DNA of 44,998 nt from Chloroflexota bacterium (GTDB taxonomy: Bacteria; Chloroflexota; Dehalococcoidia; UBA2247; RBG-13-53-26). The notes beneath the pieces are model-generated. The model was not told the DNA's origin. It saw nothing but the letters and a program-made list of their open reading frames with translations, and ran no database searches. The position numbers and the translations under genes were made by a program. The stretch lies in NCBI GenBank assembly GCA_016876035.1, contig VGOE01000014.1, positions 1 to 44,998 on the forward strand, written 5' to 3'. Shown piece by piece: positions 22,698 to 32,602 of this stretch (the stretch's first letter is position 1; the number at the start of each line of letters is the position of its first letter).

Positions 22698-24068
22698 CTA
22701 TGCTTTTCTTTTCTTTGCCCTAGCGACAGAAATCTCGTCTAGAGTTTTGGCGAGTTCTCCGGTCAGTCTGGTTCTTTCAAATCGCTGGATTACTGCCCCA
22801 TCAGGCTGAAAAGGAAGCCCTAGCTTATGACCAGAATATAGCTCCAGTATGGCTTTCTTGATTCCCTCTACATCATCCGGGGCTACGACGATGCCTGCCC
22901 TTGCCTCCCTGATCAAATCTGCAGCAACCCCTGTCGGGGCTAGAGCCAATATGGGCTTTCTTGCGCCAAGGTAATTGAATATTTTTCCGGTAAAAACGGC
23001 TTCACTTGTCTTTGAGACATTAATGATTAGCAGCAAGACATCGGAAGCTTTCATATATTCTAGGCTCTGTTTGTAGGGCACATGAGTCAAAAACTCCACT
23101 ACTCCCTTTAGATCCGAATCATGCAAGTCATATGAGCTCAAATCAGATCCTGAACCAACCTTGCCAACAAAGGCAATACTGAGCTTAGCTTGTAATTCTT
23201 TATTCTCCTTGACCAATTCATTGACAGCATTCAAGAACCGCTTAGGATCGCTTGACGGAGTAACAGCCCCCGTATAGGTGACCTTAAACTTATCTCCTAG
23301 CGAGTGCTCCGAGCTGGCAAGGGTCACAAAATCCTCAGGATCGAATCCGTTGGGGATGACTACGAACTTGCTCCTCTCCTCTTCAGCAAGGTAATGGCGA
23401 TTCTTGAAATCATTAATAATTGGTTCTGAGACCGAGATAACCCTATCCGCATGCTTTAATACTGCAGATTCCATCCACTGTTCAATCCTTAGCCTCCATT
23501 TTGGTCGCCACACAGCCAGTGCGGAGAAATGTCCCCAGGTCCAAGGATCCCTAAAATCTGCCACCCAGGGCTTCCCCGTCATCCTTTTCAGAAGGTAAGC
23601 AATTAAATGAGAGGTATGGGAGAAAGAAACAGAATAGATTACATCAACCTTGTCCTTCTTGATAACCCTCAAGCCCCTAACCAAGGCAAAGGGTAACCAA
23701 CCGATACAGTGATCGGGGATAACGAACACGCCTGCTACAAAACTAGCAATCTTTCTAAGCAGACCTTTTCTGGGCACAGCAATCTCATCCACCCCATGTA
23801 CACTTCTGGAGCTTTTGCCTACCAGCCCTAACAGGCTCCTGAATAGCCTCACCAATCTTACAGGCTCGATAGAGAACGTTCTGTAAATGTGCACTGCTGG
23901 AGGGACTTCGTCAAGGAGGGCATGATTCTCGCCTAGATGATGATATCCTTTGCTGACAGTGAGTATGACCGGTTCCCAGCCACATCCTGGCAGGTACTTT
24001 ACAAACTTGAGAGTTCTAAGATTGACCAATGGAGGAAAGTAATAATCAACCACTAGTACCTTTTTCAT
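22698..24068 (-). CDS. Family 4 glycosyltransferase (WbuB-like)
   Basis: Protein of 456 residues from ATG 24068 (AAGG 8 nt ahead; GTG 24074 is an in-frame alternative too close to that site). V-D-Y-Y-F-P-P near the start, an F-R-D-P-W motif, V-S-E-P-I, I-P-N-G-F-D-P-E-D and a donor loop T-Y-T-G-A-V fit the GT4 WbuB/WfgC-like group found in O-antigen and capsule clusters. The usual EX7E is replaced by a segment around F-T-G-K-I-F-N-Y-L-G-A-R-K-P. Probably adds an amino sugar; specificity unknown. Confidence 0.85.
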   Translation of the reverse strand: MKKVLVVDYYFPPLVNLRTLKFVKYLPGCGWEPVILTVSKGYHHLGENHALLDEVPPAVHIYRTFSIEPVRLVRLFRSLLGLVGKSSRSVHGVDEIAVPRKGLLRKIASFVAGVFVIPDHCIGWLPFALVRGLRVIKKDKVDVIYSVSFSHTSHLIAYLLKRMTGKPWVADFRDPWTWGHFSALAVWRPKWRLRIEQWMESAVLKHADRVISVSEPIINDFKNRHYLAEEERSKFVVIPNGFDPEDFVTLASSEHSLGDKFKVTYTGAVTPSSDPKRFLNAVNELVKENKELQAKLSIAFVGKVGSGSDLSSYDLHDSDLKGVVEFLTHVPYKQSLEYMKASDVLLLIINVSKTSEAVFTGKIFNYLGARKPILALAPTGVAADLIREARAGIVVAPDDVEGIKKAILELYSGHKLGLPFQPDGAVIQRFERTRLTGELAKTLDEISVARAKKRKA

Positions 24069-24085
24069 TCCCACCGCCTTCTAAT

Positions 24086-25444
24086 TCAGGTAGGCTTTTC
24101 CCCTTTCGCGACACGATGGCGACTTGTTATGCAGAGTGCGGTAGCAAACAAGAACCAGACAAATAACGCTCCGACCAGCCCACTGGAACTCAGGCAAGCT
24201 ACAGAGAACATCGCCAGGGAGATGAATGTGGCCAGTGAAACTGACTTCAATAGCAGGCTTTCAGAACGGCGGTAAATCCGGTACAGATTCCAGAGGAGTC
24301 CGATGTAGAATGCCAGAAATAGAGCGAAAATCAATACCCCATAGTCTACCAGAATCTCCAGCCACCAGTTATGGGCATTGGTGATTCCCCAGGTGTAATA
24401 AACAGAACCTTCGGCCATGTGGCTCTCGAACCCCCCTGCTCCCACTCCCAAGAAGTGGCTGCCTTGCAGGAGGGCCAAACCGTTCCTCATCAAATTTGTC
24501 CTTGTCTCTGTAGAAACATCGTCAAGATTTAGAGATGAAACTTGCCGCGGTATATCCCGGAAGACGTCAAAGTAGGAAGACATGGCTGGCGAGGACAGAG
24601 CATACCCCAAAAACACTATCACTACCACCACCATCAATATTGTAGCTACCGGTTTAAGCCTATCTCTCACTCTGGGAAGGAGGAATATCAAGGATACACC
24701 GAGCATCAGGGCGATGATATTCGCCCGGGAAGAAGCGAGTCCGATGAAGTAAAGACTGGTCAACATGAGCAGTACCACCAGGACTTTGGGGAAAGCGCTC
24801 TTAAGAAAGCTCAGCCCTATGAACATGAAAGGGAAGGACAAGCATAGGAAGGTGGCAAAATCGTTGGGATTGACAAATACCGCCGAGGGATATGTTGATC
24901 TAATCCCAACATATTGCCCCTCTCGTGAAATACTCAAATGGCTTCCTGTTACTGCCTCCCATATGCCTATCCCGATGACGATGACGGCAAAGGTTACCCA
25001 CAAACCATAAATGCTTCTGATGCCCTTCTCAGTGTTAAGAAACAACAGGCTGAAGAGTATCAACAGGATGCCGCTAGATAGCGCCACGAGATGCCTGGCT
25101 GTGCCGACAGAGGGAGAAGCCCAAAACAGGGACATAACAGCCCAAAGAAGCCACAGAGCCAGAAATAACAAGTATTTACCCACTTTAGGATCAAAACCTA
25201 TTCTCCCTTGATGAACGCAAAAGGCGAGAAAAAACAGGTATACGTATAGTGGCATTAAGACTCTGAAGGGAGTGAGGTGAACATCGCCCACAGCTATGGC
25301 AAAAAGCGCGGGACCCAGGAGAAACAAGAATAGCATTACCACCCATAGCTTCCTCAGCCAAGCGATATGGTTTACCAAAGGTAATGCTCCTGATGCCTTT
25401 GCTGAATGTGCGGCTGTCATCGTCTGCGCTGGGTGATGCCACAT
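24086..25444 (-). CDS. wzy: O-antigen polymerase/ligase-family membrane protein (Wzy/WaaL type)
   Basis: Protein of 452 residues with about 11 to 12 membrane helices and one large exported loop (about 290-340) holding the family marks: S-S-R-A-N, T-R-T-N-L-M-R-N-G, L-G-V-G-A-G-G-F and A-H-N-W-W-L-E-I-L-V-D-Y-G. The H-N-x-x-L-E-x-x-x-x-x-G pattern is shared by Wzy polymerases and WaaL ligases. Next to a Wzx flippase and a Wzz/kinase, a Wzy polymerase is the natural reading. ATG 25444 has a poor ribosome site; a later methionine (residue 9) is possible. Confidence 0.83.
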   Translation of the reverse strand: MWHHPAQTMTAAHSAKASGALPLVNHIAWLRKLWVVMLFLFLLGPALFAIAVGDVHLTPFRVLMPLYVYLFFLAFCVHQGRIGFDPKVGKYLLFLALWLLWAVMSLFWASPSVGTARHLVALSSGILLILFSLLFLNTEKGIRSIYGLWVTFAVIVIGIGIWEAVTGSHLSISREGQYVGIRSTYPSAVFVNPNDFATFLCLSFPFMFIGLSFLKSAFPKVLVVLLMLTSLYFIGLASSRANIIALMLGVSLIFLLPRVRDRLKPVATILMVVVVIVFLGYALSSPAMSSYFDVFRDIPRQVSSLNLDDVSTETRTNLMRNGLALLQGSHFLGVGAGGFESHMAEGSVYYTWGITNAHNWWLEILVDYGVLIFALFLAFYIGLLWNLYRIYRRSESLLLKSVSLATFISLAMFSVACLSSSGLVGALFVWFLFATALCITSRHRVAKGEKPT

Positions 25445-25454
25445 ATAGTACTAC

Positions 25455-26786
25455 TCACTTCACTCGGGAATTGCCTGTAGCTAACTGAAAACGGCTGTTT
25501 ATCTTTGCCAGTACACCGGTGTAGATCCTCAGGTCTTGAGGTTTCACAACAACGGTGTCAACCCAGCTATTCTTTGATATCCGCAGAAAGGCAGTCAGCA
25601 CTATGACGGCGGTGACGGTATAGGAAACGCTGGAGGCAAAGGCGGCCCCGGAAATCCCCCACCTGGGGATGAGCAGGAGATTTAGCAGCACGTTTACCGC
25701 CAGTGAGACCCCAGCCGCATAGGCATTTATTATGGGCTTTCCCCTACCTGCCATTTCGTTGGCCAGCACCTTCCAGATGACCAAGGCCACAATGCCAGGG
25801 AGCAAAATCCATAAAGGCTTAAGGGCAGGAAGGAAGGCAGAGCCCCAGAAGATCGGGATGATGTACCTGCTCAGACCCAAAAGGGCAAGCGCAGCCAGAG
25901 CGGTGATAAAGAGGGTATTGCGGCAGATCCGTGGCGTTGTCCTGTTGGCTTCCTCGGCGCTCAGCCCGGGGGTGCGAGCAAAGATTATGGTGCCTACCGC
26001 TGCCGGGAAGTACCACAGCGTCTCCGCCATGGCAACGGAAATGGAATAATAGCCGACAGACGCCGTGGTCATGAAGTAAGCCACCATGAGCATATCCAGG
26101 CGGTAATTGAGAAACTGAATGACATTGCTGAGGTAGCCCTGGACGCCGAACCTGAGAGACTCCTTGAATACGCCAGGATGGAAGGCCCAGGTTATCCTGG
26201 TTGCTTTGCGCACCAGCAGAGCGGAGAGAAGAGCGGATACAAGGGCAGCGGTGACAGAGGCAATAATAACGCCGAGAATCCCTCCACGGAAGGCTAAGAG
26301 GAGAGTGAGTATAAGCACCAGACTGACGACACCCGGCGCCACCTGTAGCAGGTTGTACTGCCGTATTCTACCCTGTCCCAGCAAAATCATGCTGAAGTAA
26401 CCCGTTAAGAGGCTGAAGGGGACTATGAGTAGAGCGATCACGATGTAGTGCGGCTCGATGTCCCTGAGGAACGAAGGGTGGAAAACGAGGAAGTAGGCCA
26501 GAAAAGCCAGGGCCAAGGGAATTCCCAGTGCGACTGCTGATACCAGGGAGTTGGAAGCCAGATCAGCCCAGTCATATTTCTTCTTGCCGCCGTAGTAGAC
26601 ACTGGCAATGCCTATGCCCAGGTTGCCCACCAGAGCCAGCAGGGTGGGAATCAGGATGATGAGGGCGTAAGCCCCCTTCCCCGAAGGGCCCAGCACCCTG
26701 GCGACCACGATGGTGACTACCAGCGCCAGGACAACGGCGATTATCTGCGCCGTGAAGGTGGTCAGAGTGTCCTTTATGAATTTCAA
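25455..26786 (-). CDS. wzx: Wzx-type polysaccharide flippase (MOP superfamily)
   Basis: Protein of about 443 residues with 12 to 14 hydrophobic helices, L-G-P-S-G-K-G-A-Y-A in the first loop, and an overall pattern of the RfbX/MurJ-like exporters. It would flip undecaprenyl-linked repeat units to the outer face for polymerisation. The start is TTG 26786, which has GGGAAGG 6 nt ahead; the frame is open two codons further (TTG 26792), where the site is too close. It lies between the WbpI and Wzy genes. Confidence 0.88.
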   Translation of the reverse strand: MKFIKDTLTTFTAQIIAVVLALVVTIVVARVLGPSGKGAYALIILIPTLLALVGNLGIGIASVYYGGKKKYDWADLASNSLVSAVALGIPLALAFLAYFLVFHPSFLRDIEPHYIVIALLIVPFSLLTGYFSMILLGQGRIRQYNLLQVAPGVVSLVLILTLLLAFRGGILGVIIASVTAALVSALLSALLVRKATRITWAFHPGVFKESLRFGVQGYLSNVIQFLNYRLDMLMVAYFMTTASVGYYSISVAMAETLWYFPAAVGTIIFARTPGLSAEEANRTTPRICRNTLFITALAALALLGLSRYIIPIFWGSAFLPALKPLWILLPGIVALVIWKVLANEMAGRGKPIINAYAAGVSLAVNVLLNLLLIPRWGISGAAFASSVSYTVTAVIVLTAFLRISKNSWVDTVVVKPQDLRIYTGVLAKINSRFQLATGNSRVK

Positions 26787-26819
26787 GAGCAACCTTCCCT
26801 ATTTTTCGCTTCCGTCATT

Positions 26820-27923
26820 TCATCCCGTACTAGCTCTACACACCAGTGCCTCCACTATGCGCTCCGCTGCTCTACCGTCGCCGAAAACATTGCCTTGCTC
26901 CCCATTTGGCTCAAAGTGTTTTATCGCCTGACTGATTTTGTCTCTATTTGCCGATACCAGAGTGTTCCATCCATACTCCACCGTCTCTACCCAACCTGTT
27001 GTTTCATCGAGGGTAATACAGGGCACTTTGCTGAAGTACGCCTCCCTTTGAACACCACCTGAATCCGTCAGCACCTTCTTGGCATTCTTAGTCAACACGA
27101 TGGAATCAAGATAGCCCACCGCCTCTACCACCCGAACGTTTGAGGCAGCCCTCAGCTTATCATACAGTCCGTATTGCCTGAGATACTTCTCCGTTCTGGG
27201 ATGCACCGGAAAGACTATTGTCTCACCCGCCTCCGGGAAGGCAGCCACTATCTCCTTCAAGTTCTCTTCTTCATCCGTATTCCGCGCCCGGTGTACCGTG
27301 GCCAGTAGATACCCTTTTCTGCTCAGCCGCAGTTCCGAGAGTATTCTTGAGTCGCGGTCCGCAATGGGAGAGAAATGCAGGAAGCTATCCAACATTACGT
27401 CGCCGCTAAGGTATACCCCGTTTACTATGCCCTCCTTTTTGAGGTTGTCTACCGCAGTTTGCGTCGGGGCGAACAGCAGGCTGGACACGTGGTCGGTCAA
27501 TACCCTGTTGACCTCCTCAGGAATACGCTTGTCATACATGCGCAGCCCCGCCTCCACGTGGGCTACCGGGATATGCAGCTTTACCGCCGTTAGGGCAGCG
27601 GCCAGGGTGGAGTTGACATCGCCCACCACCAGAGCAATGTCGGGTTTCTCCTGAGAGAGGACTTTCTCCAGCTCCATCATGATCCGGCCCGTCTGCTCCG
27701 CGTGGGTCCCGGAGCCGACACCGAGGTGGAAGTCCGGCTCAGGCAACTCCAGGTTTTCGAAGAAGACTTGGGACATCTGGTAGTCGTAGTGCTGGCCGGT
27801 GTGGACCAGAACAGGCTCAATGGGATCGGCGTTAGGAGAGAGGTTGTGCCTTTCTATCGCCCTCATTATGGGGGCGACCTTCATGAAATTGGGTCTAGCT
27901 CCACAAACCAAAATGGCTTTCAT
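26820..27923 (-). CDS. wbpI: UDP-GlcNAc(3NAcA) 2-epimerase, WbpI/WecB family
   Basis: Protein of 367 residues, non-hydrolysing epimerase fold. G-A-R-P-N-F-M-K (residues 8-15), T-G-Q-H-Y-D, A-H-V-E-A-G-L-R, T-V-H-R, H-P-R-T and D-S-G-G-V-Q-R-E-A are present. Two details favour WbpI (acting on the 2,3-diacetamido glucuronate) over WecB: T-G-Q-H-Y-D-Y-Q-M-S in the N-half, and T-T-G-W-V-E-T-V-E-Y-G-W-N where WecB enzymes have a T-E-R-P-E box. This is by recollection of the families. It inverts C2 to give the manno sugar, the last step of the UDP-ManNAc3NAcA route. It lies 9 nt after the WbpE gene. Confidence 0.88.
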   Translation of the reverse strand: MKAILVCGARPNFMKVAPIMRAIERHNLSPNADPIEPVLVHTGQHYDYQMSQVFFENLELPEPDFHLGVGSGTHAEQTGRIMMELEKVLSQEKPDIALVVGDVNSTLAAALTAVKLHIPVAHVEAGLRMYDKRIPEEVNRVLTDHVSSLLFAPTQTAVDNLKKEGIVNGVYLSGDVMLDSFLHFSPIADRDSRILSELRLSRKGYLLATVHRARNTDEEENLKEIVAAFPEAGETIVFPVHPRTEKYLRQYGLYDKLRAASNVRVVEAVGYLDSIVLTKNAKKVLTDSGGVQREAYFSKVPCITLDETTGWVETVEYGWNTLVSANRDKISQAIKHFEPNGEQGNVFGDGRAAERIVEALVCRASTG

Positions 27924-27932
27924 TTCCTAAAC

Positions 27933-29138
27933 CTAGATTGAACTTCGAGATTGAAGCGTAGTCTGAGTTTGAACTTCAGGACTAGCCAGAAATTCCTTGA
28001 TTGTCTCCACTATCCTCTCTATCTGTCCCTCTTCAAGCTCTGGGTACATGGGCAGGGAAAGAACCTCTGCCTGGGCACGCTCACTATCTGGGAAGTCGCC
28101 TGGATTGTAGTCCAGTGATCTATAGACTTCCTGGAGGTGGAGGGACAGGGGGTAATAGACCGCTGTGGCAATGCCCTGAGAGCTCAGAGATTGCCTCAGC
28201 CTGTCCCGGTTTAGCTCGGAGCCGCTTAGGCGGATGGTATAGTAGTTGAAAACGTGATAGACATGAGGCGCCACGTGAGGCGGCGCGATGTCAGGTACGG
28301 GTGCAAGACGCCGGGTGTAAAGCTGTGCCTTCTGCCGCCGCTGCTCGATCCACTCGTCAAGATGCTTCAGCTTCACCCGCAGAATGGCTGCCTGCAGGGC
28401 GTCGAGGCGGCTGTTGAATCCAGGGAGCAGATGATAGTATTTCTCGCGGCAGCCGTGATTCCTGAGCATCTTCACCTTTTCGGCAATGTCAGGACTATTG
28501 GTCACCACCATCCCCCCGTCCCCGTAAGCCCCCAGCACCTTCGAAGGAAAGAAGCTGAAACAGCCAGCATCACCCAGAGAGCCAACCTTGCCGTGATTGG
28601 TGATTGCTGATTGATGATTGGAGTAGGTGGCCCCCAGAGCCTGGGCACAGTCTTCGATGACCTTGAGGTTGTGCTCCCTGGCCAGATTCAGGATAGGCTG
28701 CATGTCGGCTGGCTGACCGTAGAGATGTACAGGGAGGACGGCTTTGGGAAGTGATTGGTGAGAAGATTTGTTCTGCAGAAGATCAGCCAGCTTCTGGGGG
28801 TCAAGGTTATAGGTTCTTGGGTCGATATCGACAAATACCGGCGTAGCACCACATTGAGTGATAGCTTCGGCCGTGGCAATGAAGGTGAAGGGGGTAGTGA
28901 TGACCTCGTCCCCGGGCCGTATGCCGCAGGCCAGAAGGGCGAGCTGGAGGGCTTCTGTGCCCGAGGCTACGCCTACGGCATATTCCACGCCCAGGTAAGT
29001 GGCCATTTCCGTCTCGAAGGCTTCGACTTCGGAGCCAAGAATAAACTCGCCTCGCTCGATGACCCTGTGAATAGCCGCGTCGATCTCCGGCTTGATAGAG
29101 GTATACTGGGCTTTGAGGTCAACCAGGGGAATGTTCAT
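27933..29138 (-). CDS. wbpE: WbpE-type sugar aminotransferase (DegT/DnrJ family) with inserted repeat-coded segment
   Basis: Protein of 401 residues from ATG 29138, which overlaps the preceding stop (ATGA). N-I-P-L-V-D-L-K at the start and the PLP lysine Lys200 in F-F-P-S-K are typical. WbpE transaminates C3 of UDP-3-keto-GlcNAcA with glutamate. Just before G-K-V-G-S-L-G-D, residues S173-H182 are an extra stretch coded by four tandem heptamers (28594-28621); a shorter related stretch (N-K-S-S-H-Q-S-L, near 123-130) sits in another loop. Both avoid the active-site core, and the frame stays open, so the enzyme is probably functional. The 11 C-terminal residues are Gln/Thr/Ser rich. Confidence 0.9.
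   Translation of the reverse strand: MNIPLVDLKAQYTSIKPEIDAAIHRVIERGEFILGSEVEAFETEMATYLGVEYAVGVASGTEALQLALLACGIRPGDEVITTPFTFIATAEAITQCGATPVFVDIDPRTYNLDPQKLADLLQNKSSHQSLPKAVLPVHLYGQPADMQPILNLAREHNLKVIEDCAQALGATYSNHQSAITNHGKVGSLGDAGCFSFFPSKVLGAYGDGGMVVTNSPDIAEKVKMLRNHGCREKYYHLLPGFNSRLDALQAAILRVKLKHLDEWIEQRRQKAQLYTRRLAPVPDIAPPHVAPHVYHVFNYYTIRLSGSELNRDRLRQSLSSQGIATAVYYPLSLHLQEVYRSLDYNPGDFPDSERAQAEVLSLPMYPELEEGQIERIVETIKEFLASPEVQTQTTLQSRSSI
28594..28621 (-). repeat. Four tandem heptamers inside wbpE
   Basis: On the + strand TGATTG is followed by G, C, A and G in four consecutive 7-bp units. The unit length is not a multiple of three, so a gain or loss of one copy would shift the reading frame of the aminotransferase. 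Confidence 0.8.
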
Positions 29139-30727
29139 ACTCGCTGCGCCTGCCACCCCTCGCAGCACCGGATTTCCTCAGTGCCCTGGCGCTCATAGAT
29201 TCTTCGGCAGCCAGCACATTGAGCCTGGGCTGTGGAACCAAAATCGAGCTTCACCCCGCACTGGCAGACCCAGCCCTGGCGACGGGCGGGATTGCCATAG
29301 GCCAGGGCATAGTCCAGGACATCACTGGTTACCACGGCACCCGCACCAATGAAAGCGTACTCGCCGATGGTATTACCACAGACAATCGTCGCATTGGCGC
29401 CAATTGTGGCCCCCTTTTTCACCAGCGTCTCCCTGAATTCACTCCGCCGTGATATGTGGCTGCGGGGATTGATAACATTGGTGAAGGTGCAGGATGGACC
29501 GCAGAAGACGCCGTCTTCCAGGGTTACCCCTTCATATATGGAGACATTGTTCTCGATCTTGACGTTGTTGCCTATTTTCACTCCCCTGCCGATAAAGGCA
29601 TTCTGGCCGATGACGCAGTTCTTGCCGATGCTTACCTCGGGCATGATATGGCAGAAATGCCATACCCTGGTGCCCTCTCCTATCTGCCAGGGCTGTTCCA
29701 CTATGCTTGTCGGGTGGACAAAGGGTTGGGTTTCCCTGGATAAGGACAGGGAGACGACCGTGCCCTTTTCCTGAAGTGACCTTTGGCAAGCATCTAGAAT
29801 CTGTAATACCCTTAGTCCACTATGGCCGTCGGTTCTCGGCCGCTGGCGGGCCTCCATACACTCCAGGAAATGCTGGCATTCCAGTCGCAAGGGTTCAGCC
29901 ATGGTGAACTCCATGGGCTGGGCGTCCTCCTGACGCGGGACCGGTAGCCTCTCGATCCAATCTACCCGGTGATTATAGACTACCAGCTTCTCTTTTGGAG
30001 CCACATCATCAAAGAGCACCATCTTTTTGTCACCCACGATGACCATCCTTTGTTCCTTGTAGGGATGCAGCCAGGAGACGAAGATATGGGCGCGTACGCC
30101 ACTGGCGAAGCTCATGGTGGTCAGAGTCACATCGGCTATGTCATTATTTAAGTAATAGCCGCCGTGGGCGGAGACCTCCTGGGGCAACTCGTGCAGGAGC
30201 AGCAGGATGACTGAGATATCGTGAGGGGCGAAACTCCAGAGGATGTTCTCCTCGGTGCGGAACTTGCCTAAATTCAACCGGTTGGAGTAGATATACTGGA
30301 CTTTCCCCAAGTCACCATGGTCTATTAGCTCTTTCAGTTTGATAACGGCCGGGTGATATTCCAGGACATGCCCCACCATCAGGATTCGCCCCTTCTCTTC
30401 GGCTAGGGCAACCAGCTCCCGGCCCTCTTCCACTTTCAAGGCAAGGGGCTTCTCTACCAGGATATCCTTGCCAGACAGAAGAGCTTCTTTCGCCATCGAA
30501 TAGTGGAGAGCGGCTGGAGTGGCAATGACCACACCACGGATTTCGTCTCTGCTTAGCAGCTTAGTGAAGTCTGTTTCCAGGTTAAGCCCTGGATAGAGGG
30601 CCGCCTGTTGTTGCAGCCTTTCAGAATCGGTATCGCAGATAGTATGGAGCGCCCCGAGCTGGGCAAAATTGCGCACCAGGTTCTTCCCCCAGTAGCCACA
30701 CCCCACAACGGCGATGTTTTTGTTCAT
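29135..30727 (-). CDS. Fused WbpB-like sugar dehydrogenase and WbpD-like N-acetyltransferase with C-terminal zinc ribbon
   Basis: Protein of about 530 residues. Residues 1 to about 320 are a Gfo/Idh/MocA oxidoreductase: [10 protein letters not shown] at the Rossmann turn and the E-K-P-L-A-L motif near 90. Residues about 330-490 form a left-handed beta-helix acyltransferase with repeated I-G-x-x-x hexapeptides and the G-N-P-A-R end. The tail carries C-x-C and C-x2-C pairs, a likely zinc knuckle. WbpB oxidises C3 of UDP-GlcNAcA and WbpD acetylates the 3-amino group after WbpE; here both are one chain. ATG 30727 gives the usual start; GTG 30739 and ATG 30736 overlap the kinase stop. The next gene (WbpE) overlaps by ATGA. 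Confidence 0.9.
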   Translation of the reverse strand: MNKNIAVVGCGYWGKNLVRNFAQLGALHTICDTDSERLQQQAALYPGLNLETDFTKLLSRDEIRGVVIATPAALHYSMAKEALLSGKDILVEKPLALKVEEGRELVALAEEKGRILMVGHVLEYHPAVIKLKELIDHGDLGKVQYIYSNRLNLGKFRTEENILWSFAPHDISVILLLLHELPQEVSAHGGYYLNNDIADVTLTTMSFASGVRAHIFVSWLHPYKEQRMVIVGDKKMVLFDDVAPKEKLVVYNHRVDWIERLPVPRQEDAQPMEFTMAEPLRLECQHFLECMEARQRPRTDGHSGLRVLQILDACQRSLQEKGTVVSLSLSRETQPFVHPTSIVEQPWQIGEGTRVWHFCHIMPEVSIGKNCVIGQNAFIGRGVKIGNNVKIENNVSIYEGVTLEDGVFCGPSCTFTNVINPRSHISRRSEFRETLVKKGATIGANATIVCGNTIGEYAFIGAGAVVTSDVLDYALAYGNPARRQGWVCQCGVKLDFGSTAQAQCAGCRRIYERQGTEEIRCCEGWQAQRV

Positions 30728-30735
30728 CGACCCCA

Positions 30736-32406
30736 TCACTCCTGACCAGATCGCCCGGAGTCCTGTTGAACCCCGGTTTCCTCTCGTGTTTCCTCTCTGG
30801 CTTCCTCTGTGCTGGCGGAGGGGTGGCGGCGCCTTCTCCTTCTCTTGTGCCCATCATCACTGTAGTAGTCATAGTGGTAGGGGTAGCGGTAATGGTAGTA
30901 GTAGCCACCTCTGCCGGTTACGTTCACGCGGTTAAGCACCGCACCCAGGATAAGAACATTCCCCTTAGATAGAGCCTCCTTGGTCTCTACCAGTGCCTCC
31001 GGTCTGGTACGCCCTGCCTCCACTACCAGTATTGTGGCGTCGAGCTTGGCTGCCAGAACAGGAGCGTCGGCTGCCACCAGGACAGGGGCGCAGTCGAAAA
31101 GGACGATATCTGCCTCCTTCCTTAGCTCCCCCACCAGGAAGGAGATACGCGGTGAGCTCACCAGCTCGGCGGGGTTATGGGGGCGCGGGCCGCCAGTGAG
31201 GACCCTCAGCCCCTCAACCTTGGTCGGCTGGAGAAAGCCAGCCACATCGGGCTGCTGAGCCAGCAGAAGGTTAGTGAACCCTATCTCATTGGAAATCCCA
31301 AAGAGCTCGTGTAGATGGGAGCGTCTTAGATCAGTATCCACGGCGATCACCTTCTTCCCCGTCTGGGCAAGGCTGACTGCCAGGTTAGCCAGGACAGAGG
31401 TCTTCCCCTCATCGGGACCAGCCGAGGTTACCAGCAGCGTCTGGGCTGGCCTATCCAGGGTGGCAAACTGAAGGTTGGTGCGCAGCATACGGAAAGCCTC
31501 GGCGATCGAGCTACGGGGATGGGCCTCAGCTATAAGGCCTCCCTTTTCTCCCGGGTTCGACTTGAACCTGGCTATCACCCCCAGGGTAGAGAGCCCGGTG
31601 AGCTGGCTGACATCCTCGGCAGTTTTCACCGACCGGTCCAGGTACTCCTTCAGGAAGGCAGCCCCGGTGGTTACCACCAGGCCCAAGACACACGCCAGCA
31701 GGACATCCTGGGTTGTCTTGGGGCTCACCGGCGAAGTGGGCAGAGAGGCTGATTCACCCAGGCTGATTCCCCCGGCAGCCAGGGCCTGGGCAAGCTGGAA
31801 GTTCCACAGCAGCCGCAGATTCTTGAGCTGTTCCAGGTCACCTTTGAGAGTGGCCAGTTCCTCCTCTTCCGCAGAAGTAAGCCCGGTGGTGGCCTTCTTG
31901 AGTTCCAACTCATTAATGCTGGCTGAGGCCGCGTTTATTTCGCTCTGGATTTGGCTCAGGGAAGCCTCCGCATCAGCCCGCAGTCTATCGCGGTGCTGCT
32001 GGATATATACCGCAATAGTGGTATTGGCTATCTGTTGAGCTACAGCTGGATTGTTGTCCCTGGCCTTTATCTTCACCAGCGGCGACTGGAGCTTGGTGCT
32101 GGTGCTGACCTTGCTGACCAATTCCCCGGCGGAGTAATATATGCCCAATTGCGCCAGCTCGCTGCTCACCCCTTCCATGACCGAGGGCGTCTCAATGAGT
32201 TCGGCATGAGTGGTAACCGCTGGTTGGCTGTACTGATAGCCCGGGATAGGGCTGGTAGTCTCGGTGACCACTAGGGTGGCGGTGGCCCGATAGGATGGCT
32301 CCATCCTGTCGCTGAGGACGTAGCTGATACAACCGGCTATCACGGTGCCGATGAGGATCAGCGGCAGCCATTTCCAGATTATTGCCCAGTAACGCTCTAG
32401 TTCCAT
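30736..32406 (-). CDS. Wzz/Wzc-type chain-length regulator fused to BY-kinase
   Basis: Protein of 556 residues. Two membrane helices (about 13-30 and 235-252) flank an extracytoplasmic coiled-coil Wzz domain, with the P-T-S-P-V-S-P motif just before the second. The cytoplasmic kinase has Walker [10 protein letters not shown] (329-337), Walker A' V-I-A-V-D-T-D (353-359) and Walker B I-V-L-F-D-C-A-P (434-441). The C-terminal tyrosine cluster (about nine Tyr between 502 and 515) is the expected autophosphorylation site. After it come K-R-R-R-R-R-R-H (521-528) and an acidic, Thr/Glu-rich tail, which is unusual. It should control polymer length and export. ATG 32406 has GAGAGG 7 nt ahead. Confidence 0.92.
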   Translation of the reverse strand: MELERYWAIIWKWLPLILIGTVIAGCISYVLSDRMEPSYRATATLVVTETTSPIPGYQYSQPAVTTHAELIETPSVMEGVSSELAQLGIYYSAGELVSKVSTSTKLQSPLVKIKARDNNPAVAQQIANTTIAVYIQQHRDRLRADAEASLSQIQSEINAASASINELELKKATTGLTSAEEEELATLKGDLEQLKNLRLLWNFQLAQALAAGGISLGESASLPTSPVSPKTTQDVLLACVLGLVVTTGAAFLKEYLDRSVKTAEDVSQLTGLSTLGVIARFKSNPGEKGGLIAEAHPRSSIAEAFRMLRTNLQFATLDRPAQTLLVTSAGPDEGKTSVLANLAVSLAQTGKKVIAVDTDLRRSHLHELFGISNEIGFTNLLLAQQPDVAGFLQPTKVEGLRVLTGGPRPHNPAELVSSPRISFLVGELRKEADIVLFDCAPVLVAADAPVLAAKLDATILVVEAGRTRPEALVETKEALSKGNVLILGAVLNRVNVTGRGGYYYHYRYPYHYDYYSDDGHKRRRRRRHPSASTEEAREETREETGVQQDSGRSGQE

Positions 32407-32602
32407 TGATGAACCTCTCTTTCAAAAACGCCCAACCTAAAGAGTCATACCAGGTGCGCTCTCAAGGAATCGGCAAACGGAGACCGGCTTTGTCCCGCAA
32501 TAAGTAATATGCTGGAAGGCCAACCCCATCGGCACCCAGTGTTCATCTCCTTTCAGACTCTGATCAAACCCAGACTGTTCCACCGAATATCTCGTACCTC
32601 AC

